64,000 bases of DNA from the NCBI GenBank assembly GCA_002928875.1, contig PERO01000005.1, forward strand, positions 1 to 64,000. The letters are read 5' to 3'. The position numbers and the translations under genes are program-made. The notes beneath the pieces are model-generated. The model was given only the letters and a program-made list of their open reading frames with translations, was not told the DNA's origin and did no database searches. The stretch comes from Methylobacterium sp. (GTDB lineage Bacteria; Pseudomonadota; Alphaproteobacteria; Rhizobiales; Beijerinckiaceae). Position 1 is the stretch's first letter. Every line of letters starts with the position of its first letter. Shown here piece after piece: positions 48,001 to 56,562 of the stretch.

Positions 48001-49203
48001 GCCGATTTCGACCGCGTAGCTGGCCTTGCCCGACAAGGCCGCGAGATCGAACACGCTGCCGGTGATCGCGCGGCCCTCATGCAGCGCTAGCGTGAAGCCG
48101 GGCGATGGCGCCGGCCGGCGGCAGCTCTTCAGCGACACCGACTGGCTCGCGCCGTCGAGCATCACGTCCAGCGTGTCCAGCGCGGGCGGCTCGCCCTCGA
48201 ATTCGAACAAAGCGTGGAACCCGCCGAGACCGCCGGCGATGTTTTTCCGCGCGAGGTCGGCGCGATGGTCGAGCGCGGCGATTGTCACGGGCTCCGCGCC
48301 GGGCAGCGCGAGCATCACCGGCTCATCCAGCGCCGACTGATCCTTCCGCGAGAGCCAGCCGGATACGAGAACCACGCGGCCGGCGACCACGATTTCCTCC
48401 GGTTTCACCTGCAGGTCGCCCGTGGCCGGGCGGGCAGCCGGCTTGGCCGGGCTGGGCGATTTCGCGGCTTCGGGCTTCTCGGCAACGCCCGGTTTCGCTG
48501 GCGCGGTCGCGGGTTTCGCGGCGGGTTCGGCTTTCGATCCGCTCTCGGGCGGCGGGTTGGCCTTGCCGAGCGGCGGGAGGCTGCGCCGGTCGAGGACCTT
48601 GCCGCTCGAGACGAGTTCCACGAGCGTCGCCGCGCCGGCCTGGCGGGCACGCTCCTCGCGCACCAGCGTGGTGGGTGTGGCGAAGCCGAAAAGCTGTTCG
48701 CCGCCGCCGCGATCCATCATCAGATCGGGACGGGGAAGGTTGATGTCGATCGGGATTTCGACGCGACCATTGAGCCGCACGCAGGCGCTGCCATCGAGGC
48801 CGATGCCGACAGCAGGATCATAGACCCAGCCCGCAACTTCCTCGTCATTGGCCCAGTCGATCGAGCCGCGCGGCTCGAAGGGCACGTAACGGGTGCCAAA
48901 GGAGGAGAGCGGCAGGCCCGAGCCGTTGCGCATCTGCGCGTGGATCACCGGACGCGCCGGGGCCCCCTCGGTCGTGCGCACGGTACGCTCGAACGCGGCG
49001 TAGCCATCGGCGATGCCGGCGGCCGCGAGGTCCTGCCGGTAGCAGAAATCGGTGACGATGAGGTCGCCCACGCCTTCGATCTGGAGCACAAGCTGTTCCA
49101 GACGCTTGTTGTCCTTCGTCGCCGCCCAGCCCGAAACGACGATGAAGCCGGCTCCCGAGGCGCAGGCCTCAATGAACCCTGTGACGTCACTGTCTCTGAT
49201 CAT
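45097..49203 (-). CDS. Giant multidomain glycosyltransferase (GT2 + GT4) with GW modules
   Basis: A 1,368-residue protein without a clear membrane segment. Four copies of a beta-rich module with a GW core lie at about residues 17-75, 115-180, 275-345 and 480-550, typically followed by R-x-DL-x-GI-x-G-x-F. A Pro/Ala/Lys linker spans about 214-260. A GT2 domain begins at SIIIPVYNAADDVE (about 592; IDDCSPD and FLNSDTLL, with the acidic GYGEENDFCMRA). A GT4 domain runs from about 862 (FVISTETGGTPQTN) to 1300, with VPGNISVAKGANL and the EX7E-like ETYCHTLTEMWAMGLPV. It should add two sugars to a surface glycan. ATG 49203 is favoured over 49236. Confidence 0.85.
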   Translation of the reverse strand: MIRDSDVTGFIEACASGAGFIVVSGWAATKDNKRLEQLVLQIEGVGDLIVTDFCYRQDLAAAGIADGYAAFERTVRTTEGAPARPVIHAQMRNGSGLPLSSFGTRYVPFEPRGSIDWANDEEVAGWVYDPAVGIGLDGSACVRLNGRVEIPIDINLPRPDLMMDRGGGEQLFGFATPTTLVREERARQAGAATLVELVSSGKVLDRRSLPPLGKANPPPESGSKAEPAAKPATAPAKPGVAEKPEAAKSPSPAKPAARPATGDLQVKPEEIVVAGRVVLVSGWLSRKDQSALDEPVMLALPGAEPVTIAALDHRADLARKNIAGGLGGFHALFEFEGEPPALDTLDVMLDGASQSVSLKSCRRPAPSPGFTLALHEGRAITGSVFDLAALSGKASYAVEIGKASIPVELAEPRSGRRIWTKKGLLATDFSIGLAAICSAMRALGEPDGEPEKMFHAALKQGEKVLAKASGKLLLAHRGKLEDASGHRIKGWLAASPDTPAELDIYLDGTRYTTIKADRVRTDLVAKGIVKRGGGFQLDIVNPLGESREFSVAIHPAYQKRPISGSPQKLTLAASPREKANPYSTMLAARERSVSIIIPVYNAADDVEICLKSLCYWTTFPCRVIIIDDCSPDPRIQQILAPYKAYEGFEIYKNEVNLGFTKTVNRGIELAGDDDVVFLNSDTLLTPLWLQGLRAAAYSAPRIATVTPLSNNAGVFSVPEMNASNHIPDEIGIAGMARVVQQTSLLSYPRVPTGNGFCLYVRRSCIEEIGPLDAKAFPVGYGEENDFCMRALHAGFEHVMDDRTYVYHKRSASFGNSKSVHYANGRATLAERYPEYSRLTAVFTKSAEILGVRWRVRRAMAAKAKPLPRVLFVISTETGGTPQTNRDLMNALSGEFEPWLMRCNGSEIKLWKVEPGQDRLVEVIEFKEPIEPLIHRSQEYDAALFGLLSRHAFELVHARHLGWHGLGLQAVCKRLGLPFVLSLHDFYTVCPSIKLLDENNRYCGGKCTATPGECAVELWDRKSFPPLKNQFIRKWQASFATILQESDALVTTSGFAHKTFLDNYPKLAEQDFRVIPHGRNFSEFGMFGQAGKASEPLRVLVPGNISVAKGANLIASIAEMDQGKNVEFHILGDHGRLKEGPGIVVHGRYARDEFVARAVATKPHVGAVFSIWPETYCHTLTEMWAMGLPVIGMSIGAVGERIAAHGGGWLIAPEATPEEALAFVRNLRSKPKEIAAQIGKIKAWQDGYGRYYTTRYMAAMYHRLYADVMERHRKLRHPTAERRYTVIAEVGTSAGAPAIRPEAWQDQRENLVPWPLGSDIEALAQPEITPDLIRLGKVSRDEEARLRAIATRRRIPIVEEERPEVLAAK

Positions 49204-49271
49204 ATGCCCGATTCCGATACGCCTGACGCCCGTCAATATTCGAGGAACAACCGCCAGAATTTCCTGTCCGC

Positions 49272-50318
49272 CTAGGGAGATCGCCGATGGATCACCGTTG
49301 GCACTTGAGCCTCGAAATGCAGCCGCGAAAAGATACTGTCCGACCGCGTGCCAGCAGGGATAGTGCCGAAATGTGTCTCAACCATAACGGAAGCCTGCCG
49401 CAATTCGATCAAATCCAAATCGTCGGGAGCAAAATCCGTACCATTCGTGCACCAATCATTGCTGTTGCCGAGTGTGGACAGCATGGCGCGCAGGTTTTCC
49501 TTCGAAATAACAAACCGGAATGTGCCGGTCGGCCCCGCCTGACTCACGAGATCGGGGGAACCGGGCAAAAACGAGACGAAGCGCGACGGAGAGCCCGCCG
49601 TTGCTGAAAGAATGGGCAAATTGGTCGAACGCGTGGGCGAACACAGCAACCGGTCGAACGCCTTGTGCGGCGGCGCGGCGAGTTCGCGCGCGCTGCGCCG
49701 GCCACGCGTATCGAAGAACTGGACCTGCAGCCAGAACGACCGCTTCGAGCGCGCCGAGGAGAGGATGAAGGTCGCCGCGATATAGGAAACCGCATTGCCC
49801 TGCTGCTCGGATTCGAGAATGCGCAGCGGAACGTCGAACCGGATGCCGTCCCGGGAGCCCTCCCAGGCCCGATCGCCCGGCATGATGTTGTTGCGCAGCA
49901 CCACGGTGGCGAGCTTGCCGCGCGGCGCGGGCAGGTCCCGCGTATCCATGATGCCGCGCACCCGCTTGTCGTCCACCGCGAGCGACAGCCCCGCGCCACG
50001 GCTCGTTCGCGGGGTTAGATCATCGAAACGGCTGACGACATCGACATCCGGCCGGTTCAGCGACCAGACCACGACATACCATTGGCCCGCCGGCTCGCCG
50101 CCGCGCGGCGGATTGACCTGCACGTCGAGCCGCCGGCCGGTCGTGCCGAACGGCGCTTCGGCGAAAGCAACGCCCGGCCCGCCGGGCAGGATGCCGGCCA
50201 GCAAGGCGGCAAAGGCCGCGAGAAGCGGAAGCACCCGGCGCGCGGCTGCCGCCCACCCTGCTCCGGATCGGGCAGAGCGGCAGGGGCAGGATGCTGCGCG
50301 GGAACGGTCGGTCATCAT
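49272..50318 (-). CDS. Exported or membrane-anchored protein of unknown function next to AlgJ-like gene
   Basis: A 348-residue protein with an N-terminal hydrophobic segment (RRVLPLLAAFAALLAGILPG) ending in AFAEA, consistent with a signal peptide. The rest is beta-rich: VQVNPPRGGEPAGQWYVVVW, GIRFDVPLRIL and SAARSKRSFWLQVQFF-like strands. I do not recognise the family. The start overlaps the AlgJ-like stop (ATGA), so the two proteins are made together and probably act together in the periplasm. ATG 50315 is an alternative. Confidence 0.65.
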   Translation of the reverse strand: MMTDRSRAASCPCRSARSGAGWAAAARRVLPLLAAFAALLAGILPGGPGVAFAEAPFGTTGRRLDVQVNPPRGGEPAGQWYVVVWSLNRPDVDVVSRFDDLTPRTSRGAGLSLAVDDKRVRGIMDTRDLPAPRGKLATVVLRNNIMPGDRAWEGSRDGIRFDVPLRILESEQQGNAVSYIAATFILSSARSKRSFWLQVQFFDTRGRRSARELAAPPHKAFDRLLCSPTRSTNLPILSATAGSPSRFVSFLPGSPDLVSQAGPTGTFRFVISKENLRAMLSTLGNSNDWCTNGTDFAPDDLDLIELRQASVMVETHFGTIPAGTRSDSIFSRLHFEAQVPTVIHRRSP

Positions 50319-51664
50319 ATGTTGTCCGGCACCCGCACGAAGAAGCGATCGACCATGATCTGCACGATGACATCCGGTTTTTCCCGCTTGATGACATCCA
50401 CGTAAAGATCGGGTGTCCACAGGAAGACCGAGCGGCTGAAATGCCGCTGCAGCATCGGGATCATCGGCAGGGTGAAGGAATCGCGCAGGAAGACGGCGCG
50501 CGGCAGGGATTTGTCGACATGCTCGCGCACCACCGTATCCCGCGTGCGCGAGATGCGCAGATGGTCATCGGGCTTCACGTCCTTCACCATGCCGCTTTCA
50601 TCGAAAAGCTGCTCGATATCCTCCGCGAACACCGACCGCGGGAAGGCGCTGGGCGAAACCGGAACGAGATCGTCGATGCCGTCCCCGAGGCACACCTTTT
50701 CCTTGTGCGCGAGATCCCCGCGCCAGCCGGCATAGGGCTTGAGCGCGAAATTGGCGTAGGGATGCGGCGCGCCGCAGGCGACAATCTTGCCCACCTCGTT
50801 GATCACGTGGCGGTAGGCGACATGCGCGCCATAGGCGTTCCAGTGCGTATCCGTGCGGAAATAGGTGCTGCGCTCCGCTTCGCCCGCGCGCAGGGCATGC
50901 GCGAGAAGCTGGATGTCGAACCCGTCCTCGGCCACGGCCCGGCTGATGCGCGAGGCCGGCATGCGATCGAGATCGACCTCGATGCCGCGCGGCAGGCGAT
51001 CGCTGCACACGACCTCCTTCGTCGGCGCGATGAAGAAGAGATAGGGAATGCCGAGATCGTTGAGGATGGCGCGGCGACGCACGAAGCTCGCGCGGTAATC
51101 GGCCAGCGCCTTGTCCGAAACCGGGAAGCGGCCGGTGATCTGCATCAGGCAGCGGTTGCTGTCATCCGCGAGGAAGAGCCAGCGGTTGCGCCCCAGCAGG
51201 GCGCGCGCCGATTGTGTCTGGCTGCCCGGCTCCTGCGGCAGGTGGAAGAAGGCGCGCGACGGCCAGGGCAGCGGGGCGACCGCCTGCTTCGCGAAGCGCA
51301 CCGAGGTCTCGCTGATCAGGAATTCCGGCCGGGCATTCAGGACATACACCCGCACCTGGTGGATGCGCCCGTCCTGGCACCAGGACGGCGGCACGATGCT
51401 GAAGCCGCAGCGGCCATCGCGCTTGCCGCTTTCCTCGAGATCCGCCCGGTGCTGGTCGGCGATCACCGTGCAGACGGGATCGCCATCGATGGCGATCGAA
51501 ACGAAGACGGCCTGCGTGTTCCGCCGGTCCCAGGCCCAGCCTCGAATTTCATCCGATCCGCAATATTCGAGCTGCCCCTCGAATGCCGCCGCCACAGGTT
51601 CAGCGACGACGGGCTCCGTCGCCTGCGGACTCTCCACTTGCGCAGCCATTTCCAAACCGGACAC
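50315..51664 (-). CDS. AlgJ/AlgX-like SGNH O-acetyltransferase-type protein with GW module
   Basis: A 449-residue protein. Residues about 35-120 form a GW module (SDEIRGWAWD, then HRADLEESGKRDGRCGF) like those in the neighbouring giant glycosyltransferase. From about 150 it has the AlgX/AlgJ SGNH fold: LLGRNRWLFLADDSN, the catalytic-type TDTHWNAYGAHV (about 271) and a candidate nucleophile in AVFLRDSFTLPM (about 395). Such proteins acetylate exported polysaccharides. No signal peptide is clear, unlike AlgJ, so the site of action is uncertain. It heads the minus-strand pair with the exported protein. Confidence 0.78.
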   Translation of the reverse strand: MSGLEMAAQVESPQATEPVVAEPVAAAFEGQLEYCGSDEIRGWAWDRRNTQAVFVSIAIDGDPVCTVIADQHRADLEESGKRDGRCGFSIVPPSWCQDGRIHQVRVYVLNARPEFLISETSVRFAKQAVAPLPWPSRAFFHLPQEPGSQTQSARALLGRNRWLFLADDSNRCLMQITGRFPVSDKALADYRASFVRRRAILNDLGIPYLFFIAPTKEVVCSDRLPRGIEVDLDRMPASRISRAVAEDGFDIQLLAHALRAGEAERSTYFRTDTHWNAYGAHVAYRHVINEVGKIVACGAPHPYANFALKPYAGWRGDLAHKEKVCLGDGIDDLVPVSPSAFPRSVFAEDIEQLFDESGMVKDVKPDDHLRISRTRDTVVREHVDKSLPRAVFLRDSFTLPMIPMLQRHFSRSVFLWTPDLYVDVIKREKPDVIVQIMVDRFFVRVPDNI

Positions 51665-51916
51665 GCGATCTCCTATTCATTCGCAACGTCCCGGATCGTT
51701 TTCGCCCGGGTTGCCGATCTCTATATCCACCTCAACGTCGTTATTCTATCCCCTCCTCCCCTGCTCCTTCGGGGGCACTGCCCGCGCGAACGGGCCGGGC
51801 CAACATCGCCCGGCGACCTTGCCTCCGGCGCCCGTCCGCAACATATCAGCGGCTTGCCGGAGGCGCGGGCTCCCGCGACGGCCGTTCCCAGCGCACCTGT
51901 CAGGAGGCCTGTCGGC

Positions 51917-52729
51917 ATGGAATGGGTCTTCTGTTTCGATGAGAAGTCCTCGTCCTGGTTCGCCGACATGATCAAGGTGGCCGTCCTCTCGGCCGAAACC
52001 CACACAAGGCTGCGCCCGGTCTGCCTCTATGACGGGCAGCAGGAGACGGCCGTGGTCGCCTGGCTCAGGGCGCGCGGGGTGCGTGTGATATCCGCGACCG
52101 TGCCGTTCCGCGCCGAACTCGAATCCGCCGAGACGATCCGGGCCAACGAGGGCACGCCCTTCACGCCGGAACATGCGGCCGGTGCCTATCTGCGGCTCTG
52201 CGCGGTGGATCACGTCGAAGGCGCGCGCTGCCTCTACACGGATTGCGACGTGATGTTTCTCGGCGATCCGCTCGACCTGCTGCCGGAACCCGGACTGCTC
52301 GCCGCCGCCCCCGAGCTGGTGGCCGGGCCGGAGGGCTACAGGCCGGTCTCCGCCTTCAACAGCGGCGTGCTGCTGTTCGACTGCGCCGCATTCCGGGCAA
52401 GACGGGACAGCGTGGTCGCGCACGCGCGCGCGCAACATTTCTACAGCCGCCGCACCCATTCCTTCGACCAGACCCTGCTCAACGAAGCCTTGCGGGACGA
52501 CTGGGAGCCGCTCGATCCCCGCCTCAACTGGCGGCCGTTCCAGGGCATGAACCCCGATGCGCGCATCCTGCATTTTCACGGGCCGAAGCCGCATCGCGTG
52601 GCGCAGATCCTCGGCGGAGAAGGCGATGCTGCGGAACGGGAGGCTTTCCTGCCGCTGATCGGGCCGCAGCGGGAGGCGTACCAGCATTACATCGCACTCC
52701 ACGAGGCGTTTCTCGCCCGCGCGGAGTGA
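51917..52729 (+). CDS. Glycosyltransferase family 8-like protein
   Basis: A 270-residue GT8-type enzyme: DxD block LYTDCDVMFLGD (about residue 110), then FNSGVLLFD, SFDQTLLNEAL and HFHGPKPH, the conserved manganese and nucleotide-sugar contacts. AGGAGG lies 10 bp before ATG 51917. It is divergent from the AlgJ-like gene; the 252-bp gap between holds both promoters, and no clear consensus could be picked. Confidence 0.85.
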   Translation: MEWVFCFDEKSSSWFADMIKVAVLSAETHTRLRPVCLYDGQQETAVVAWLRARGVRVISATVPFRAELESAETIRANEGTPFTPEHAAGAYLRLCAVDHVEGARCLYTDCDVMFLGDPLDLLPEPGLLAAAPELVAGPEGYRPVSAFNSGVLLFDCAAFRARRDSVVAHARAQHFYSRRTHSFDQTLLNEALRDDWEPLDPRLNWRPFQGMNPDARILHFHGPKPHRVAQILGGEGDAAEREAFLPLIGPQREAYQHYIALHEAFLARAE

Positions 52730-52747
52730 GGCCCGCCACGGCAGCGA

Positions 52748-53632
52748 TCAGCCGCCGGGATCCTGGCCGAAGGCCGCCCGATACGCCTTGACGAACCCGC
52801 GCGTTCCGGAAAATCCGAGCCGGCGCGCCAGCATCGCGAGCGTGCGGCGGGAAGCGCCTTCCTGCGCGATGCGCTGGGCCGCCCAGTGCAGGCGCTGCTG
52901 GCGGATGTGTCGTCCCACGCCTCCCAGCGGTTCGAACAGCCGGTAGAGCGTCGCCCGCGACATCGCGAATTCGCCGGCGATCAGTTCGGGCGACAGTTCC
53001 GGCGACAGGAGATGCCGCTCGATGAACGCGCAGACCGCCTCGACGCGCGCCCGCTCCGCCCCGTTCAGCGTCGCGAGACGCGCGCGCCGTCGCCGCTCCA
53101 GTTCGTGCCGCAGCAGATCGGCGATGGCGGTCGCGAAGCCCTCCATGTCCTCCTCCTGCCCCTCCTCCGGTCCCTGCATGCAGGCATCGCCGAATGCAGT
53201 GACATAGGCCGCAAGCGCCAGCGTGCCGGGCCGTGCCGCATCGAGTTCCACGATGCCCCGCACCTCGGACGTCCCGGCTTGGCCGAGCCGCTCGGCGGGC
53301 AGACTGACTCGCGTGATGCGCATCGGCTCCGCGCTACCATGGCACAAGATCAGGGCCTCGCTGCCATCCGTCAGCACGAGACGCGGATGGGCCCGGCCCG
53401 GATTGCCAGACCCTTCGAGCCCGGCCGGCACGACATGCAGCGCGAGAAACCCCCTGGGCCGCCCGTCTTCCGGGGCGATCCGCCATTCCTCTCCTGACGC
53501 GAGCGTTGCGCGGGTCAGGGTCACGCCGTTGGCCGTGCGCTCCCACAGGCCGGGCCGGGTTGTCGGGACCGACACCGGAGAGCCGAGGCGACGCTCGCTG
53601 TCGTTGGCATGGTCAATGTCCGGCAAGATCAT
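52748..53632 (-). CDS. AraC-family transcriptional regulator
   Basis: A 294-residue AraC-type regulator. A sensor-like N-terminal half is followed by two helix-turn-helices from about 200, with ELIAGEFAMSRATLYRLF and LAMLARRLGFSGTRGFVKAYR. It is divergent from the RTX-Hint gene across 146 bp holding direct repeats at AraC spacing. The effector cannot be read. It converges on the GT8 gene. Confidence 0.88.
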   Translation of the reverse strand: MILPDIDHANDSERRLGSPVSVPTTRPGLWERTANGVTLTRATLASGEEWRIAPEDGRPRGFLALHVVPAGLEGSGNPGRAHPRLVLTDGSEALILCHGSAEPMRITRVSLPAERLGQAGTSEVRGIVELDAARPGTLALAAYVTAFGDACMQGPEEGQEEDMEGFATAIADLLRHELERRRRARLATLNGAERARVEAVCAFIERHLLSPELSPELIAGEFAMSRATLYRLFEPLGGVGRHIRQQRLHWAAQRIAQEGASRRTLAMLARRLGFSGTRGFVKAYRAAFGQDPGG

Positions 53633-53656
53633 CGCATCCCGTGAAGTTGTATCTTT

Positions 53657-53686
53657 CGTCTCAAAATTTGGTACTCACGTCTCAAA
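53657..53686 (+). promoter_or_regulatory. Direct repeats CGTCTCAAA spaced 21 bp, candidate AraC operator
   Basis: CGTCTCAAA occurs at 53657-53665 and 53678-53686, start-to-start 21 bp, exactly two helical turns as for the classical araI half-sites. It is between the AraC gene and the RTX-Hint gene, 93 bp before the latter's start. A TTGACT at 53701 could be a -35 element but no good -10 is at the right distance. Confidence 0.5.
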
Positions 53687-53778
53687 TCAACAATTGCACG
53701 TTGACTTCGATTGCGGCGTGCTGTCCATCCTTTTTCGCAATTAGCTTTCGATTAATTATCCGAAATGGAGTGACGACA

Positions 53779-54969
53779 GTGGCAAATGTGAACGGAACGG
53801 TCGGCGACGACATCATCGACGTTGGTCCGGGCGGCGCGACCAACGCGGCGGACACCATCCGCGCCGGTGCGGGCGACGACATCGTGAACGCCGGCGGCGG
53901 CGCGGATGTGATTTTCGGCGGTGCCGGCAGCGACCAGCTGAATGGCGGCAACGGCGACGACGAAATCTATGGCGGCGCGGGCAGCGATACGCTCGATGGC
54001 GGCCCCGGTGACGACGTTCTCGAAGGCGGCGCGGGCAGCGACATGCTCTCCGGCGGCAACGGCGACGACGTGCTCGACGGCGGCGCCGGCGAAGACACGC
54101 TCATCGGCGGTCGTGGCGATGACGTCATGACCGGCGGCGCGGGCGATGACCGCTTCGTCATCACCGGCGGCGGCGACGACGTCATCACCGACTTCCGCGT
54201 TGGCCGCGACGTGCTGGATTTCACCGATGCCAACGGCGACATCAACAACATCACCTTCACGGTGGTGGACAACAACACCGTGATCGCCACGGGCCCCGGC
54301 ATTCCGGGCGGCTCGGTCACGATCAACGGCCAGGGCGTGGGCACCACGAACGGCATCAACTACCTCACCAACTCGTCGGCCGTCTGCTTCTATCCGGGCA
54401 CCCTCGTGGCGACGCCGGCTGGCGAGCGCGCGATCGAGACGCTCTCGATCGGCGATCTCGTGCTGACGCAGGATGGCCGCGCGCTTCCGGTGCGCTGGCT
54501 CGGCAAGCAGACCGTGTCGCGCCTGTTCGGCGATGCGCTCCGCATCCTGCCGATCCGCATCGCGGCGGGCGCGCTGGGCGAGAACGTTCCGGCCCGTGAC
54601 CTCCTGGTCTCGCCGAACCACGCGATCCTCGTCGAGGGCACGCTGGTCCATGCCGGCGCGCTGGTGAACGGCACGACGATCACGCGCGAGCGCAACGTGC
54701 CGATGGTGTTCTCCTACTACAACGTGGAACTGCCCGAGCACACCGTGATCCTCGCGGAAGGCACCCCGGCGGAGAGCTTCGTCGACAACGTCGAGCGCGA
54801 GAACTTCGACAACTGGGACGAGCATGAGCGCCTCTACGGCTCGCTGCCGTCGCTCGTCGAGATGTCGCTGCCGCGCGCCCGCTCGCATCGCCAGGTGCCG
54901 GCCGCCGTCCGCCGCCTCATCGCGAAGCGCGCCGAGGCCCTCGGCGTCACCAGCGTGGCCGTTGCCTGA
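53779..54969 (+). CDS. RTX-repeat protein with C-terminal Hint domain
   Basis: A 396-residue acidic protein. Residues about 5-135 are calcium-binding nonapeptide repeats (GGxGxDxLx: GGAGSDTLDGGPGDDVLEG), closed by DRFVITGGGDDVITDF. A Hint (hedgehog/intein) domain starts at Cys about 203, CFYPGTLVATPAGERAI, with SIGDLVLTQDG and SPNHAILVEG. Hint domains self-cleave at the Cys, so the RTX part may be released or ligated. RTX proteins lack signal peptides and use type I secretion; no such transporter is in the window. The GTG at 53779 is chosen because GGAG lies 8 bp before it; GTG 53770 is the alternative. Confidence 0.85.
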   Translation: MANVNGTVGDDIIDVGPGGATNAADTIRAGAGDDIVNAGGGADVIFGGAGSDQLNGGNGDDEIYGGAGSDTLDGGPGDDVLEGGAGSDMLSGGNGDDVLDGGAGEDTLIGGRGDDVMTGGAGDDRFVITGGGDDVITDFRVGRDVLDFTDANGDINNITFTVVDNNTVIATGPGIPGGSVTINGQGVGTTNGINYLTNSSAVCFYPGTLVATPAGERAIETLSIGDLVLTQDGRALPVRWLGKQTVSRLFGDALRILPIRIAAGALGENVPARDLLVSPNHAILVEGTLVHAGALVNGTTITRERNVPMVFSYYNVELPEHTVILAEGTPAESFVDNVERENFDNWDEHERLYGSLPSLVEMSLPRARSHRQVPAAVRRLIAKRAEALGVTSVAVA

Positions 54970-55284
54970 TCCGCGACACCGACGCTTCGGAAAATTTGGA
55001 AACTCCCCGGCAACGGGGAGTTTTCTTTTTTGCGCAACTTGCGCGGCGCGCATGTTTACTACGCTGCGATTTACGCGCTTCCCGTTGCGGAGCGGCGTTG
55101 TCTTTGGCACAAGGCCGGGGCTATGGTTTGTGTGCGGTGCAGCGCAAATGCCGTTGGCTCTCACGGATCTTCGATGATCGGGGTGTCCATGGGCGCGGAC
55201 ACCGCATGAGCATCCGGCTGCAGGGGCAGGCCGGTGCAGGCGTGCCCCGCCGGACGGGACCGGACGGGTCGAGAGGAGAGTGGA
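54970..55284 (+). other. 315-bp intergenic region after the RTX-Hint gene
   Basis: Holds the intrinsic terminator at 55000-55033, then about 250 bp before rmlA. A 41-codon open frame (55052-55177) has no ribosome site or recognisable product. The rmlA promoter must lie here; no strong consensus was found. Confidence 0.5.
55000..55033 (+). terminator. Intrinsic terminator of the RTX-Hint gene
   Basis: AAACTCCCCG and CGGGGAGTTT form a perfect 10-bp stem around GCAA, followed by TTCTTTTTT on the plus strand. Textbook rho-independent terminator. Confidence 0.9.
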
Positions 55285-56166
55285 ATGACCGTGAAGCAAC
55301 GCAAGGGGATCATCCTCGCCGGAGGCAGCGGCACGCGCCTTCATCCCGTCACGCTCGCCATCTCCAAGCAGCTCCTGCCGATCTACGACAAGCCGATGAT
55401 CTATTATCCGCTGTCGGTGCTGATGCTGGCGGGTATCCGCGACATTCTCATCATCTCCACCCCGCATGACCTGCCGCATTTCGAGCGCCTGCTCGGCAAT
55501 GGCGAACGCTGGGGCATCAAGCTGAGCTATGCCGAACAGCCGAGCCCCGATGGCCTTGCGCAGGCCTTCATCATCGGCGCGGATTTCGTGAACGGGCATC
55601 CGAGCGCCCTCGTTCTCGGCGACAACATCTTCCACGGCCACGGCCTGACGGAGCTTCTGAAACAGGCCGATGCCCGGCAAGCGGGCGCGACCGTTTTCGG
55701 CTATCACGTGGCGGATCCGGAGCGTTACGGCGTGGTGACCTTCGATGCGGATGGCCGTGCCGTCGACCTCGAGGAGAAGCCGGTCGCGCCGAAATCGAAC
55801 TGGGCCGTCACGGGCCTCTATTTCTACGACGAGCAGGTGGTCGACATCGCCCGCTCGATCAAGCCGTCGGCCCGCGGCGAACTCGAAATCACCGATGTGA
55901 ACAAGACCTACCTGCAACGGGGCGCGCTGGCGGTGGAGCGCATGGGCCGCGGCTTTGCCTGGCTCGACACGGGCACGCCGGATTCGATGGTCGATGCGAT
56001 CGTCTTCGTCCGCGCGCTGGAGAAACGCCAGAACGTCCGCATCTGCTGTCCCGAGGAAATCGCCTACCAGAAAGGCTTCATCGACCGGCAGCGCCTGGCA
56101 GAATGCGCGCAGGCGCTCGGCAAGAGCGGCTATGGCGGCTATCTTCGCATGGTTGCCGGCATCTGA
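55285..56166 (+). CDS. rmlA: Glucose-1-phosphate thymidylyltransferase
   Basis: A 293-residue nucleotidyltransferase. [20 protein letters not shown] is the nucleotide-binding loop; [26 protein letters not shown] and [11 protein letters not shown] are RmlA marks, and length is standard. It makes dTDP-glucose, the entry to dTDP-rhamnose and related sugars. rmlB, rmlC and rmlD are not in the window, so it may serve another dTDP-sugar or the partners are elsewhere. A GAGAGGAGAG site precedes ATG 55285. Confidence 0.93.
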   Translation: MTVKQRKGIILAGGSGTRLHPVTLAISKQLLPIYDKPMIYYPLSVLMLAGIRDILIISTPHDLPHFERLLGNGERWGIKLSYAEQPSPDGLAQAFIIGADFVNGHPSALVLGDNIFHGHGLTELLKQADARQAGATVFGYHVADPERYGVVTFDADGRAVDLEEKPVAPKSNWAVTGLYFYDEQVVDIARSIKPSARGELEITDVNKTYLQRGALAVERMGRGFAWLDTGTPDSMVDAIVFVRALEKRQNVRICCPEEIAYQKGFIDRQRLAECAQALGKSGYGGYLRMVAGI

Positions 56167-56193
56167 TCGCCGCATGCTCCATCGGGTTCAGCC

Positions 56194-56562
56194 ATGACGC
56201 GCACGAAATCCGGCTCGAAGGGAAGCGAGGCGCTGACGCCGCCCGTTCCCGCGCCGGGCGAGGACCGGGGGACGAACTGGCTCCGGACCAGCCGCGTGAT
56301 GCTGACGGTCTCGGGACTTTTCGATCCGCGTTACTACCGCGATACCAATCCCGACCTGCGCTTCGAGACCATGGACCCCGCGGAGCATTTCCTGCTGCAT
56401 GGCGTGCATCAGGGCCGCAAGCCGAACCGGCTCTTCGACCCGTTCTACTATCTGCAGAACGCACCTGAAGCGGCGCGCAGCGGCCAGAATGCCCTCCTGC
56501 ATTATCTCGAGACGGGGGAGCGGCAGGGTTTCAGGCCCTCGCCGCTCTTCGATCCGGCCTGA
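56194..56562 (+). CDS. N-terminal fragment with FDxxYY repeats (ends at TGA)
   Basis: The 122-codon piece before the TGA. It contains two complete FDxxYY repeats (LFDPRYYRDTNPD, LFDPFYYLQNAPE) and the first four residues of a third. On its own it would be a short, probably non-functional repeat protein. It lies 27 bp after rmlA. Confidence 0.6.
   Translation: MTRTKSGSKGSEALTPPVPAPGEDRGTNWLRTSRVMLTVSGLFDPRYYRDTNPDLRFETMDPAEHFLLHGVHQGRKPNRLFDPFYYLQNAPEAARSGQNALLHYLETGERQGFRPSPLFDPA

Noticed and set aside
44854..48090. Plus-strand open frame of 1,078 codons
   Set aside because: Antisense to the giant glycosyltransferase, whose GT2/GT4 motifs are unmistakable; long antisense frames are common at this GC.
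53860..54180. Regular short repeats that could be taken for a CRISPR-like array
   Set aside because: They are degenerate GGCGGCAACGGCGACGAC-type codon repeats inside RTX coding sequence, in frame, with no spacers.
55052..55177. 41-codon open frame after the RTX-Hint terminator
   Set aside because: No ribosome site, no recognisable product, overlaps likely rmlA promoter region.
56560..56562. TGA read as selenocysteine
   Set aside because: The repeat alignment predicts an aromatic residue, not Cys, and no selenoprotein-like context is present.
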